This document shows positions 1 to 9,472 of a stretch of 64,000 bases of DNA, in pieces. The stretch covers positions 43,568 through 107,567 of the forward strand of contig QZDS01000017.1 in NCBI GenBank assembly GCA_009917455.1. Direction: 5' to 3'. The stretch's first letter is position 1. Each line of letters starts with the position of its first letter. Below the pieces are notes generated by a model. It was not told the DNA's origin. It worked only from the letters and a program-made list of their open reading frames with translations, and did no database searches. The DNA is from a bacterium 1xD8-48. Lineage in GTDB: Bacteria > Bacillota > Clostridia > Lachnospirales > Lachnospiraceae. Position numbers and translations under genes: made by a program.

Positions 1-2
1 AG

Positions 3-1790
3 GAAGCCGCCGGAGAGGTGGCAAAAGATTTGGTGGAGCTGTATGCGGCCAGACAGAATAAAACCGGGTTCCAGTACGGGCCGGATACCGTGTGGCAGAG
101 AGAGTTTGAGGAAATGTTTCCCTTTGAGGAGACGGAAGGACAGCTTCTTGCCATCACCTCCGCCAAAGAAGATATGGAGAGCACCCGGATTATGGATAGG
201 CTCGTCTGCGGGGACGTGGGCTATGGCAAGACGGAAATCGCCATCCGGGTGGCTTTCAAGGCAGTGCAGGAGGGAAAGCAGGTGGTATATCTGGTTCCCA
301 CCACAATCCTTGCCCAGCAGCATTACAACACCTTTGTCCAGAGAATGAAGGATTTTCCTGTGCGCGTGGATTTGCTGTCCCGATTCCGTACCGCCTCGGA
401 GCAGAAAAAGACCATTGAGGATTTGAAAAAAGGATTTGTGGATATTGTAATCGGAACCCACAGAGTGCTTTCCGCGGACGTCGTCTATAAGGATTTGGGG
501 CTTCTCATCATTGACGAGGAGCAGCGCTTCGGCGTGCGCCACAAGGAAAAAATCAAGCAGATGAAGGAAAATGTGGATGTGCTGACGCTTACGGCAACGC
601 CGATTCCCCGTACCCTTCACATGAGCCTTGTGGGGATTCGGGATATGAGCGTGCTTGAGGAGGCGCCAAACGACAGAATGCCCATCCAGACCTATGTGAT
701 GGAATACAACGAGGAGATGGTGCGGGAGGCCATTGTAAGGGAGCTGTCCAGAAAAGGACAGGTTTACTATGTCTATAACAGAGTAAATAATATTGCGGAT
801 ATCGCGGCTGCTATCCAGAAGCTGGTGCCGGAGGCGGCGGTAGCATTTGCCCACGGACAGATGAACGAGCGTGAGCTTGAAAATATTATGTACGATTTTA
901 TCAGCGGAGAAATCGATGTACTGGTTTCTACCACAATTATCGAGACAGGACTGGATATTCCCAATGTAAACACCATCATTGTCCATGATTCCGACCGCAT
1001 GGGGCTTTCCCAGCTCTACCAGCTAAGGGGGCGGGTAGGACGCAGCAACCGCACGGCCTATGCCTTTCTTATGTATAAGCGGGATAAGATGTTAAAGGAG
1101 ATAGCGGAAAAGAGACTGTCCGCCATCAAAGAGTTCACGGAGCTTGGCAGCGGCTTTAAGATTGCCATGCGGGATTTGGAAATCCGCGGGGCAGGCAATT
1201 TATTAGGAGCAAGGCAGCACGGACATATGCAGGCCGTGGGCTATGATTTGTACTGTAAAATGCTGAATGAAGCGGTGAAAAACTTAAAGGGAATCAGTAC
1301 GCGGGAGGACTTCAATACCACGGTGGATTTGGATGTGGACGCGTTTATTCCTCCGGCCTATATTGTCAATGAAATACAGAAGCTTGATATTTACAAGAGA
1401 ATTGCCGGGATTGAAAATCAGGCGGAGTGCGACGATATGAAAGAGGAGCTTTTAGACCGCTTCGGGGCAGTACCCGGCGAGGTGGAGAATCTTTTCCGCA
1501 TCGCCATGATTCGGGTGAGCGCCCACAGGCTTTATATGACGGAAGTAAGAGGCCGGGGCGGTGAAATCCGGTTTACCTTTAAGCCTGATGCAAGGATTAT
1601 GCCGGAGAGAATCCCGGAAATACTCAAGATGTATGATAAACTGTCCTTTAACCATAAGGGAACGCCGTTTTTCCTGTTCCGGTATAAGAAGTGCGGAATG
1701 GTGGAGAAGGACGCCCAGATGCTGTTGAGCTTTACGGAGCAGCTATTGGTGTCGATGGGGAAGGTGCTGGTGGAGGAGGGCGCGCTTTAA
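3..1790 (+). CDS. mfd: transcription-repair coupling factor Mfd, C-terminal part (5' truncated by window edge)
   Basis: Mfd is an ATP-driven DNA translocase that removes stalled RNA polymerase and recruits UvrA at damage in the transcribed strand. The visible part is the superfamily 2 helicase motor and C-terminal domain: motif I at about residue 70 (GDVGYGKTE), the Mfd/RecG-type DEEQRFGV box, [10 protein letters not shown] (motif III), and the RGRVGRSNR motif VI. The C-terminal TRCF domain follows and ends at 1790. The open frame continues upstream of the first GTG at position 18 (position 3 is in frame), so that GTG is internal and the gene begins outside the window. The RNAP-binding and UvrB-like N-terminal domains are therefore not seen. 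It converges on the leftward gene at 1817; its stop lies inside a repeat discussed under findings. Confidence 0.97.
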   Translation, partial: EAAGEVAKDLVELYAARQNKTGFQYGPDTVWQREFEEMFPFEETEGQLLAITSAKEDMESTRIMDRLVCGDVGYGKTEIAIRVAFKAVQEGKQVVYLVPTTILAQQHYNTFVQRMKDFPVRVDLLSRFRTASEQKKTIEDLKKGFVDIVIGTHRVLSADVVYKDLGLLIIDEEQRFGVRHKEKIKQMKENVDVLTLTATPIPRTLHMSLVGIRDMSVLEEAPNDRMPIQTYVMEYNEEMVREAIVRELSRKGQVYYVYNRVNNIADIAAAIQKLVPEAAVAFAHGQMNERELENIMYDFISGEIDVLVSTTIIETGLDIPNVNTIIVHDSDRMGLSQLYQLRGRVGRSNRTAYAFLMYKRDKMLKEIAEKRLSAIKEFTELGSGFKIAMRDLEIRGAGNLLGARQHGHMQAVGYDLYCKMLNEAVKNLKGISTREDFNTTVDLDVDAFIPPAYIVNEIQKLDIYKRIAGIENQAECDDMKEELLDRFGAVPGEVENLFRIAMIRVSAHRLYMTEVRGRGGEIRFTFKPDARIMPERIPEILKMYDKLSFNHKGTPFFLFRYKKCGMVEKDAQMLLSFTEQLLVSMGKVLVEEGAL

Positions 1791-1810
1791 TTTAGCGCAT
1801 AAGCCCTCCG
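1787..1810. repeat. 24-bp direct repeat, left copy (remnant of ABC gene 3' end)
   Basis: This stretch matches 3624-3647 at 23 of 24 positions in the same orientation. Read on the minus strand it encodes Arg-Ala-Tyr-Ala-Leu-Asn-stop, the same C-terminus as the ABC ATPase ending at 3624. Weaker similarity continues a few bases to the right (GATTT with a 3-base gap). The copies bracket the AAA-ATPase gene, so the interval 1811-3623 looks inserted. Confidence 0.8.
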
Positions 1811-1816
1811 GATTTT

Positions 1817-3532
1817 CTACAGGACATTTCTTTCCAGAGCAACCCGGCATCGTTTTTTATAACAGGCGATGCCGTACTTTAAAACATTTTGAAAGCCTTC
1901 CTCCTGAAAATGCCGTGCATAGTCAAGGCTTTCAATCTGCGCCAGCGCCTTCTGGCATTCAGATTCCAGATTGGCGCTGTGTGCGTACTTGACTTCTATG
2001 ACAATTCCTATTTCATCCTCGTCGATTTCTATCTGGATATCACTGTAACCTTCGCCGGACTCCCGATTGGAATTTACATTCCAGGATGATTTGAAGCCAA
2101 GAATACCAAGAAGGATGCCATGATAGAAATTCTCCTTAGTGGGTTTGCTTACAAAGGTATCGCGGATACTGATAGTTTTTTTCAGATATTCTGTAAACTG
2201 TTTTTCCACGCTGGCGGCATCACCGCGCAGCAGTGCTTCGCAAAATGCATTTACCGCAGCGCCATCCTTTTGTGTGCTTTCCTTAAATAATTTCATTATC
2301 TGTCCGGTAAATATTTTACGGATTTCTCTGTTGGGAATCACAAGTTGAAACAGGTCATTCCCTGTTTTTCCGCGCTGGGTGAGATAGCCTGTAGTAAATA
2401 AAATACTCCAGACATTGTCAATGGAATCGTATAACTCTTTGTAGGTCAGTTCCTGATGGATTTCTTTTGTTACGGCTTCTCCGGCAATCAAACGTTCCAC
2501 TTCGCCTCTGGCTGTAGCGGCATCTGTCATTGCGATAAATTTTTTCACAATATCATTGCCGCTGGTATTTGACCAGTAATTGTCGGGCTCGGCAGTTTTA
2601 TCCCCGCGAAGCCTGTCGCAGTAACAGATTACATCCCATGGACAGTAAACATCCACAGCGCCGAAACGGTATCCGTCATACCATTCCTTTATCATATCAT
2701 AGGACTGGCATAATTTATAATATTCCAGAAGGTTTCGCACCTCCTGATTCGTAAAACCGAAATATTCATCAAACTGCGCGTCAGCAACAGTAAGCACTTT
2801 CAGATTATTCAAACCGGTAAAAATGCTCTCCTTAGATATCCGCAGGCATCCTGTCAGCACGGCAAAATAAAGAGATTCATTTGTCTTTAATGCCTGGCTG
2901 AACATTTTATGGAGTAAAGTGACCATTTGGTCGTAATACCCCTTTTCATTAGCCTTGGCAAGGGGGACATCATATTCGTCAATCAGAATGATAACTTTTT
3001 GACCATAATGCTTGCCAAGAAGCAGGGATAAGGTCCGCAGACTTCCTGTAAGCACAGTTTCTGACATCTGAAAGACGCTGCTTTTATCTATTGAAGTCAA
3101 CTGCTCATACATCTGTTTCTCCTTGTCAGTGAGCTTATCACTATCCAGAAGAAATTGAAATCGCATGGCTTCGCGGCCGGCTACAAGACACATCATATCA
3201 AATGCAGAGGCAAAGCATTCTCCGTCCACATCCTTCAGGCTGACCGAGATTACCGGGAATTTTCCCATATATTTTTCACAAATATCATTCTCCGTCGATA
3301 TCTTCAGGCCATCAAATAATTCAGGAGTGCCGTCGATTTCAAAAAATGCTTTGAGCATACTCATATTCAGAGATTTTCCAAAGCGTCTGGGACGGGTAAA
3401 AAGAGTTACCTCGCTCCATTTATGGAGCAACTCGGAAATCAATCCTGTTTTGTCGATGTAATAAAAATTTTCTCTTCTGATTTTTTCAAAACTTTCTACT
3501 CCAACAGGGAGTTTCCTGATATTAGTATTCAT
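1817..3532 (-). CDS. AAA-ATPase-like / PD-(D/E)XK nuclease-like protein
   Basis: The N-terminus (KLPVGVESFEKIRRENFYYI followed by RPRRFGKSLNMSML) is the signature of the AAA-ATPase_like family; RRFGKS is its Walker A. IILIDEYDVPL is Walker B. The C-terminus carries the DUF1703 PD-(D/E)XK domain: SDIQIEIDEDEIGIVIEVKY holds the catalytic D...E-x-K. The family is widespread in gut Firmicutes and Bacteroidetes, often in many copies, with no established function. I start at the second Met (3532), because GGTGAAAGGATAAGT precedes it; the Met seven codons upstream has no site. That gives 571 residues. The gene is bracketed by 24-bp direct repeats and interrupts the mfd/ABC convergence. A mobile origin is inferred; a recombinase partner is not visible. 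Confidence 0.88.
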   Translation of the reverse strand: MNTNIRKLPVGVESFEKIRRENFYYIDKTGLISELLHKWSEVTLFTRPRRFGKSLNMSMLKAFFEIDGTPELFDGLKISTENDICEKYMGKFPVISVSLKDVDGECFASAFDMMCLVAGREAMRFQFLLDSDKLTDKEKQMYEQLTSIDKSSVFQMSETVLTGSLRTLSLLLGKHYGQKVIILIDEYDVPLAKANEKGYYDQMVTLLHKMFSQALKTNESLYFAVLTGCLRISKESIFTGLNNLKVLTVADAQFDEYFGFTNQEVRNLLEYYKLCQSYDMIKEWYDGYRFGAVDVYCPWDVICYCDRLRGDKTAEPDNYWSNTSGNDIVKKFIAMTDAATARGEVERLIAGEAVTKEIHQELTYKELYDSIDNVWSILFTTGYLTQRGKTGNDLFQLVIPNREIRKIFTGQIMKLFKESTQKDGAAVNAFCEALLRGDAASVEKQFTEYLKKTISIRDTFVSKPTKENFYHGILLGILGFKSSWNVNSNRESGEGYSDIQIEIDEDEIGIVIEVKYAHSANLESECQKALAQIESLDYARHFQEEGFQNVLKYGIACYKKRCRVALERNVL

Positions 3533-3623
3533 ACTTATCCTTTCACCTGCCATTTGTTGAAAGAATTACTTTCTTTTTTATTCTAACATCAGCTTACTTC
3601 AAAAGCAATGAATACACAATTGC

Positions 3624-3647
3624 TTAATTTAACGCATAAGCCCTCCG
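3624..3647. repeat. 24-bp direct repeat, right copy (true ABC gene 3' end)
   Basis: The complement of this copy encodes the last codons of the ABC ATPase (Arg-Ala-Tyr-Ala-Leu-Asn-stop). The only mismatch with the copy at 1787-1810 is a G/A in the Leu codon, which is synonymous (CTA versus TTA). Confidence 0.8.
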
Positions 3648-4601
3648 CACGATTTCCTCAATCCGTTCTTCCTCCACATAAATATTAGCAGGATTATATT
3701 TTTCAATTAAGTATATCATGGCCTCTTTGGAAGTGATTCCGCTGGAGGCTTTGATAATCCATTGGTGCTGGTCCTTCTCCAAAAGTTCGTAGGCGCCGCT
3801 TTCCTGCCAGAGAGGAGGCAGGCTCTCAAACTCCAGCTTCAGGGAAAATCCATCATTATACCTGGTACGGAAATCGTTAAGCGTGCCGTCAAAAAGCTTT
3901 TGTCCCTGGTCAATCATAATCAGCCTGTGGCATACTTCTTCAATATCATCCATGTCGTGTGTAGTCAGAATAATGGTGGTGTTCTTTTCGGCATTGATAT
4001 TTTTAAGGGCTTCCCGCAGAATTTTCTTGCTTGTCACGTCCAGGCCGATAGTAGGCTCGTCCAGATACAGCACGTCCGGGTCGTGGAGAAGGGCAATTGC
4101 GATATTTGCTTTCATCTTCTGGCCGAGACTGAGCTGGCGCACGGGTTGGTTGATAAAATCTTTCATATCAAAAAGTTCCGTAAAATAGTCGCAGTTTTTC
4201 TGAAATTTTGCTTTCGGAATGGAGTAGAGGCTTTCGTAAAGCTCAAAAGTATCGGAGATAGGCAAATCCCAGTAAAGCTGGGAGCGCTGTCCGAACACAA
4301 CGCCGATATGTCTGGCGTTTTCTTTTCTGTCCTTGTAAGGAATAATGCCGCCAACCGTAACAAGCCCGCCGGTGGGAATTAAAACGCCGGAAAGAATCTT
4401 GATGGTAGTGGATTTTCCGGCTCCGTTGGGGCCGATATACCCTACTATTTCCCCTTTCTCAAGGGAAAAGGAGATATCCCAAACAGCTTTTTTCACTTTG
4501 TATTCCCGGTGAAAGAGCGATTTTACCGCGCCGGAGATTCCTTTCCCGGAAATGGCGATTTGGTATTCTTTGCTTAGATTTTTCACTTCGATAAAGCTCA
4601 T
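3624..4601 (-). CDS. ABC-2 type exporter ATP-binding protein
   Basis: This is the nucleotide-binding subunit of an ABC exporter. It shows Walker A GPNGAGKST near residue 60, signature LSLGQKMK, Walker B VLYLDEPTIGLD and the switch histidine in TTHDMDDIEE. It fits the uncharacterised exporter ATPase family (COG4586 type), which travels with two unlike six-helix permeases, as here. The start at 4601 has GAGGAAAAT directly upstream; the longer frame to 4658 lacks a site. Length is 325 residues. It is the fourth gene of a leftward operon (kinase, permease, permease, ATPase), 63 bp after the second permease. The substrate is unknown. Confidence 0.92.
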   Translation of the reverse strand: MSFIEVKNLSKEYQIAISGKGISGAVKSLFHREYKVKKAVWDISFSLEKGEIVGYIGPNGAGKSTTIKILSGVLIPTGGLVTVGGIIPYKDRKENARHIGVVFGQRSQLYWDLPISDTFELYESLYSIPKAKFQKNCDYFTELFDMKDFINQPVRQLSLGQKMKANIAIALLHDPDVLYLDEPTIGLDVTSKKILREALKNINAEKNTTIILTTHDMDDIEEVCHRLIMIDQGQKLFDGTLNDFRTRYNDGFSLKLEFESLPPLWQESGAYELLEKDQHQWIIKASSGITSKEAMIYLIEKYNPANIYVEEERIEEIVRRAYALN

Positions 4602-4664
4602 ATTTTCCTCGTTTCTGTTACAGTGCTGTCCGTGCAGGCGAAAGTCTTGTTTTTGCAAATTTCG

Positions 4665-5474
4665 TCAGGACCCCGTACTCTTGTAATGCGAAAGTCCCCA
4701 GTTCCACAAAAGAATGCTCAGCACAAGCACCAGCAAACCGACCAAAGGAGACAGCCAGGGCAAAACTGCCGGATATCCTTTCGGAATGGACTTGCCAAGC
4801 AAGGCTGAGGCCGGGTAAAAATTAATAAACGCAAAGGGAAGCAAAAAGGTTAAAATAAACTGAATCCCTTTTGGAAAAATGGTAATCGGATAGTTGGTAA
4901 ACTGTTTCATATCCCACAAAAGAAAATCCATCACTGGATTATTTCCTACGGTAAAAAAGCTCATGGTGGAAGATGCAATCAGGGAGGCCGCCTGAACCAT
5001 GGAACCAGCAAGCACCATTAAAACCAGAAGCAGGATATTGGAAAGAGAGGGCGCATAGTGGAGCCTTGAAAGGGCAATTACAATGATGACGAGGGAAATC
5101 GTAAAGTGGCTGATGTATCCCACATTGTATCCGGCGGAAAACACCTCATGGAGAAAGGGATGTATGGGCTTTGTCAGGGAAGCGTCGAACTCCCCGGAAC
5201 GGATGCGCCGGGAGAGGCCCGAGGAAAAATTAAAGAAAAAGGACGCCCCCAGGGCATAGGACATCAGCGACAGGCCATACAGAACCATGACCTCCGCGCC
5301 GTTCCAGCCGTCCAGCAAATCAAAACCGGAAACAAGAATATACAGCGAAAGAAAAGTGGAACCGTAACAAATCCACTGCCCCACAATACCGGCCAGATAG
5401 GTACCCCTATAGGCCATTTCCCGGCGCATAGCCACCCGGAAAAAAGAAGAAAACAGTTTAAAAAAATCTTTCAT
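4665..5474 (-). CDS. ABC-2 family permease (second of pair)
   Basis: This 269-residue membrane protein has about six hydrophobic helices and the COG3694-like pattern, with a basic N-terminus (FFRVAMRREMAYRGTYLAG) and the loop FDASLTKPIHPFLHEVF typical of ABC-2 permeases of the COG4586/4587/3694 systems. The start at 5474 is chosen for AAAGGAGG about 9 bases upstream; a longer frame to 5600 overlaps the upstream permease and has no site. It would form a heterodimer with the product of 5495-6283 and be driven by the ATPase at 3624-4601. The substrate is unknown. Confidence 0.85.
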   Translation of the reverse strand: MKDFFKLFSSFFRVAMRREMAYRGTYLAGIVGQWICYGSTFLSLYILVSGFDLLDGWNGAEVMVLYGLSLMSYALGASFFFNFSSGLSRRIRSGEFDASLTKPIHPFLHEVFSAGYNVGYISHFTISLVIIVIALSRLHYAPSLSNILLLVLMVLAGSMVQAASLIASSTMSFFTVGNNPVMDFLLWDMKQFTNYPITIFPKGIQFILTFLLPFAFINFYPASALLGKSIPKGYPAVLPWLSPLVGLLVLVLSILLWNWGLSHYKSTGS

Positions 5475-5494
5475 TATGCAAGGGCCTCCTTTCC

Positions 5495-6283
5495 TCAGCC
5501 GCCGTTGACGGTTAATCTCTTTACAGCCATCTGCCACATGCATCTGTCCAGAACATTTAAAACAACCAGCCAGAAAAGCGCCATCAGAACAGGCAGCCAT
5601 GCTTCCCTGGCCGGCGTTTTTCCCAAAAAGAAATTTATCGGTTCAAAGGTCATATAGCGGAAAGGAAGAAAGAAGCTCATCTTTTTCAGAAATTCCGGGT
5701 AGAACCAGATGGGAATCATGGTGCCGCCGAAAATTCTTTCAAACCCCATCAAATAAAATTCTATAAACCAGCATCTCTGGAGCCAGAATGCCAGAAGCCC
5801 GGCCAGATAGGTCACTTCAAACATCAGAAGAATACCGAGAAAAGCGGATACGACGAACAGCAAAAAGGAATACAAATCCGGGATGGAAACTCCCTTAACG
5901 AAAAATGCGCTGATGATTAAAGCAGGAATCGTGCGGGTCAATGTGCCGTAGGTATTTTTCCCAAGGGCGCTTGTCAGCAGGTAGGTTTTATAGGACATGG
6001 GCCGAAGAAGTTCCATGGATATGGTTCCGTCTATCATGGAGTTTTCAATAATAGCGGCCACGTTTGTGCGGGTCAGCTCCAGCATAAAGGAGTTGATGAT
6101 TACATACAGCAGCATATCGGAAAAGCTGGTGTCCTGCCGCACTCCTGCGCCCAGGAGTGCTTTCCATAAAAACACCTGCATGAAAAAACCAAGCAGAGAG
6201 CCGGCGACGCCAGAGAGCGTTGCCGCCCGGTAAATGGTTTCTGATTTTAAAGATTTTTTAAATACAATCCAGTATTTATTCAT
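5495..6283 (-). CDS. ABC-2 family permease (first of pair)
   Basis: The 262-residue product has six predicted membrane helices and MDGTISMELLRPMSYKTYLL, the cytoplasmic loop of ABC2_membrane_6 (COG4587-like) permeases. Its ATG overlaps the stop of the upstream kinase gene as TAATG, so translation is coupled to it. The two permeases and the ATPase make a complete exporter. Physical linkage to a sugar kinase is not typical of the family and gives only a weak hint about the cargo. Confidence 0.85.
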   Translation of the reverse strand: MNKYWIVFKKSLKSETIYRAATLSGVAGSLLGFFMQVFLWKALLGAGVRQDTSFSDMLLYVIINSFMLELTRTNVAAIIENSMIDGTISMELLRPMSYKTYLLTSALGKNTYGTLTRTIPALIISAFFVKGVSIPDLYSFLLFVVSAFLGILLMFEVTYLAGLLAFWLQRCWFIEFYLMGFERIFGGTMIPIWFYPEFLKKMSFFLPFRYMTFEPINFFLGKTPAREAWLPVLMALFWLVVLNVLDRCMWQMAVKRLTVNGG

Positions 6284-7407
6284 TAGTTAAGTTTTTCCTT
6301 ACACTTCCTGACAATAGCCGCCATCTCGCCCCATTTTTCTTCCATATCCGCTACCAGCTTAAACTGGGTTCTGGCTCTGTCCAGATTATGTCCGTCCCGG
6401 TGGATTTTGAAATAAACGTCTCCGTCCAGAAAATCTGCCAGGAAGCGGATGCCGCACTCATAAGTCATAAGCTTTGCTCCCATGGGAAGCATTTCAGTTT
6501 CCAAATCCGTAAGACTTCCGGCGCAGCCCTCCAGATATCCCATGGTAAAGGCTTCAAACAGGGATAAATCCAGCTCGACTTTGCTCAAATCCTTTTCGTC
6601 TTCCGCTCCGGTGCTGGCTCCGAACCGAATGGAATCCCCGAAATCGTAATGGGAAAGACCAGGCATTACCGTGTCCAAATCAATGATGCAGAGGGCTTTT
6701 TTGGTAGAAGCGTCAAACAGGATATTGTTCAGCTTGGTGTCGTTATGGGTTACTCTTAAGGGGAGCTTCCCTTCCTTTAAGAGATTCGTCAGTACGGCGG
6801 TATCCTTTTCACGTTCCAGGGCAAAGGCGATTTCTTTTTCCGCCAGCTTCGCCCTGCCCAGCTTATCTCTGTCAACTGCCGCCTTAAAATCCAGAAAACG
6901 CGAGGGGGTGTTGTGGAAGTTGGGGATGGTTTCATACAGGGTATGCGCCGGGAAATCGGATAAAAGCCTTTGAAAATTACCAAAAGCGACAGCGCTGTCA
7001 TAAAAGTCCTTTTTACTTTCCACCTGTTCCAGGCACAGAGTATTTTCTATAAATAAGAGTACTCTCCAGAAGTTATGGCTGTCATCCTCGTAATAACACC
7101 CGCCGTCTGCCGTCCTTACCGGATTGAGGGTTTCCCGGTCAGGGTCGCCGCCGTTTGTCGCGATAATTTTCCGCAGATATTCGGTTACATGCACCATATT
7201 TTCCATGAGCAGCTGCGGATTTTTAAATATACTATGATTCATTCTCTGAAGGATATAATGCTTTTCGCCGCCGGAGGGCGTTTCGTATGTAAGCAAAAAG
7301 GTATCGTTGATATGGCCGTTTCCATAAGGCCGCTTTTCTTTCAGAGAGCCTTCTATGGCAAACTGTGCGATTGCGTTTTCAATGATGGCATCGGTCAGGT
7401 TATTCAT
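6283..7407 (-). CDS. APH-fold sugar kinase, N-acetylhexosamine 1-kinase-like
   Basis: The protein belongs to the aminoglycoside phosphotransferase/choline kinase fold. THNDTKLNNILFD near residues 215-230 is the catalytic loop with Asp and Asn, and CIIDLDTVMPG is the Mg-binding motif. Length (374) and the N-terminal PYGNGHINDTFLL glycine loop resemble NahK, which phosphorylates GlcNAc/GalNAc at C1 in the lacto-N-biose/galacto-N-biose pathway. The other pathway genes are not visible nearby, so the substrate is an inference. It starts 170 bp from the divergent Na/Pi transporter, with AAAGGATAA before the ATG, and heads the exporter operon. Confidence 0.8.
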   Translation of the reverse strand: MNNLTDAIIENAIAQFAIEGSLKEKRPYGNGHINDTFLLTYETPSGGEKHYILQRMNHSIFKNPQLLMENMVHVTEYLRKIIATNGGDPDRETLNPVRTADGGCYYEDDSHNFWRVLLFIENTLCLEQVESKKDFYDSAVAFGNFQRLLSDFPAHTLYETIPNFHNTPSRFLDFKAAVDRDKLGRAKLAEKEIAFALEREKDTAVLTNLLKEGKLPLRVTHNDTKLNNILFDASTKKALCIIDLDTVMPGLSHYDFGDSIRFGASTGAEDEKDLSKVELDLSLFEAFTMGYLEGCAGSLTDLETEMLPMGAKLMTYECGIRFLADFLDGDVYFKIHRDGHNLDRARTQFKLVADMEEKWGEMAAIVRKCKEKLN

Positions 7408-7452
7408 GGTATTATCCTTTCGTTTCTTTTGCTGTTAAAAAGTAGTAAATAT

Positions 7453-7481
7453 ATTATACCTGTACCGTATGGCAGGGGCAA
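7453..7481 (-). promoter_or_regulatory. sigma-A promoter of the kinase-ABC exporter operon
   Basis: Read on the minus strand this is TTGCCC, 17 bases, TATAAT. The -10 is perfect and the -35 matches 4 of 6. It lies about 46 bp upstream of the ATG at 7407. Confidence 0.6.
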
Positions 7482-7578
7482 GGTTTTATTTAAAAATGCC
7501 TATATCCAAAAAGAATGAAATAGTGTAAAATAAAAATCGGACATGTTTTTTTACGAAAGATGCGGAGGGATAAGAGAA

Positions 7579-9351
7579 ATGGACATATTCAGTGTGCTGA
7601 CCATGGTGGGAGGGCTTGCGCTTTTTCTGTATGGTATGGATGTGCTTGGGGACGGCCTTAAGAAGGTGTCCGGCGGTAAACTGGAAATCATTCTGGAAAA
7701 GCTCACGTCCAACAAATTAATGGCGATTCTGCTGGGAGCGGGCGTAACGGCTGTCATTCAGTCGTCGTCGGCCACGACAGTTATGGTAATCGGTTTTGTC
7801 AATTCCGGTATTATGAAGCTTTCACAGGCGGTAGGCGTCATTCTCGGGGCAAACGTGGGTACTACCGTGACAGCCTGGCTCCTCAGTCTGACAGGGCTTG
7901 AGGGCTCCAGTCTGGTGCTCCAGCTTCTTAAGCCTTCCTCCTTTTCCCCTATACTTGCGATTGTGGCAGTTATTATCTTAAGTATGAGCAAAAAAGGAAA
8001 ACATAAGGATGTGGCTACTATAATGATTGGCTTTGCCGTGCTGATGATTGGAATGGACACCATGTCGAATGCGGTGAAGCCATTGGCTGAAATTCCGGAA
8101 TTTACCAATATTCTGCTTATGTTCTCCAACCCTGTGCTGGGTATGTTAATCGGCCTTGTCCTGACGGCGATTATGCAGTCGTCCTCTGCATCTATAGGTA
8201 TTTTGCAGGCAATGTGTGTTTCCGGCGCGGTAAGCTATTCCACGGCGATTCCCATTATTATGGGACAGAACATCGGCGACTGCGTGGCGGCGCTTCTTTC
8301 CAGTGCCAGCGCGGGAAGGATGGCGAAAAGAGCGGCGTTTGTAAACCTTTACTATAAAATTATCAAGGCAGCAGTCTTTATGGCTGTTTTCTATACATTA
8401 AACGCGTTCCTTCATTTTGCGTTTCTGGGAAAACCGGCCAGCGCGCTGGGAGTTGCCGTTATACATACGGCGTTTAATGTGGTATCCGTAATTTTGATTT
8501 ATCCTTTTACACAGGTTCTGGAGAAGCTTGTCTATCTGACCATTCCGAAAAGCGATGCGGAAAACCAGGCCCAGGAAGCGGTGGGGAGAGAAATCCAGAT
8601 ACTGGATTCCCGTTTCTTAAGCCGTCCGGGTCTTGCTCTTGAGCATTGTAAAAACGCTGCGATTGATATGGCGAATCTGGCCAGAGAAAGCCTGTTTTTA
8701 TCCATTCAGCTTTTGGAAGCGTTCGATAAAAAAGCGGCGGATAAGGTAATAGAACTGGAAGAGCTGGTTGACAATTATGAGGACGAGCTTGGCTCGTATC
8801 TGGTGAAGTTAAGCAGCAAGCATCTTACGGAAAAGGACAGCCAGGAGATTTCCGTTCTGCTTCACAGCATTGGAGATTTTGAAAGAATTTCAGACCACGC
8901 CATTAACATTATGGAATCCGCGGAGGAAATGCATGAGAAAAAACTGTATTTCTCCAGAAAAGCGGAGGAGGAATTAAAGATATTTACGGAAGCGATTAGG
9001 GATATCGTAAATACTACCGTTCAGGTATTCCAGCAGGAAGACCTGAAGCTGGCCGCTATGGTGGAGCCTATGGAGGAAACGGTTGATAATCTGAACTCCG
9101 AGATTAAGAAAAGGCATGTCAAAAGGCTGCGCAAGGGAAAGTGTACTATTGAGATGGGATTTGTACTCTCCGATATTACTACCAATTACGAGAGAGTGTC
9201 GGACCACTGTTCCAACATCGCGTTGTGCCTGCTTCAGTTGAATGAAGAAAATTTCGGTACGCATGGTTTTCAGGACAGTATGTCCGTCAGGGACAATGCC
9301 GCGTTTACGGCGGAGGTTAACCGTTTGAAAGAGCATTACCAGCTTCCGTAA
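7579..9351 (+). CDS. Na/Pi cotransporter family protein with C-terminal PhoU-like domain
   Basis: The N-terminal ~340 residues are membrane helices with the two inverted Na/Pi-cotransporter repeats, each carrying the QSSSA motif (IQSSSATTVMVIGF and MQSSSASIGILQA). The last ~220 residues are soluble and helical with two PhoU-like three-helix units (ISDHAINIMESAEEM; VSDHCSNIALCLL). The family is predicted to import phosphate with Na+ at the cytoplasmic membrane, the PhoU part probably adjusting activity. The start at 7579 uses GCGGAGGGA upstream, giving 590 residues; a longer frame from 7543 has no site. It is apparently monocistronic. Confidence 0.9.
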   Translation: MDIFSVLTMVGGLALFLYGMDVLGDGLKKVSGGKLEIILEKLTSNKLMAILLGAGVTAVIQSSSATTVMVIGFVNSGIMKLSQAVGVILGANVGTTVTAWLLSLTGLEGSSLVLQLLKPSSFSPILAIVAVIILSMSKKGKHKDVATIMIGFAVLMIGMDTMSNAVKPLAEIPEFTNILLMFSNPVLGMLIGLVLTAIMQSSSASIGILQAMCVSGAVSYSTAIPIIMGQNIGDCVAALLSSASAGRMAKRAAFVNLYYKIIKAAVFMAVFYTLNAFLHFAFLGKPASALGVAVIHTAFNVVSVILIYPFTQVLEKLVYLTIPKSDAENQAQEAVGREIQILDSRFLSRPGLALEHCKNAAIDMANLARESLFLSIQLLEAFDKKAADKVIELEELVDNYEDELGSYLVKLSSKHLTEKDSQEISVLLHSIGDFERISDHAINIMESAEEMHEKKLYFSRKAEEELKIFTEAIRDIVNTTVQVFQQEDLKLAAMVEPMEETVDNLNSEIKKRHVKRLRKGKCTIEMGFVLSDITTNYERVSDHCSNIALCLLQLNEENFGTHGFQDSMSVRDNAAFTAEVNRLKEHYQLP

Positions 9352-9472
9352 GAAAAGCCGGCGCCGCCTGGTTTAAATGTTGCTGTCTGCCTATATGAGT
9401 CCGTTTTATTGGACATCCAAAATGTTATTCTGATTACAGATAAAAAAACAGAATGACAGGAGGCATGTTTAT

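Noticed and set aside
18..20. GTG as the start of the mfd-like frame
   Set aside because: The frame is open back to position 3 and helicase homology requires hundreds of upstream residues; the gene is cut by the window edge.
1817..3532. AAA-ATPase gene as a transposase or integrase
   Set aside because: No DDE, tyrosine or serine recombinase motifs; domains match AAA-ATPase_like plus DUF1703.
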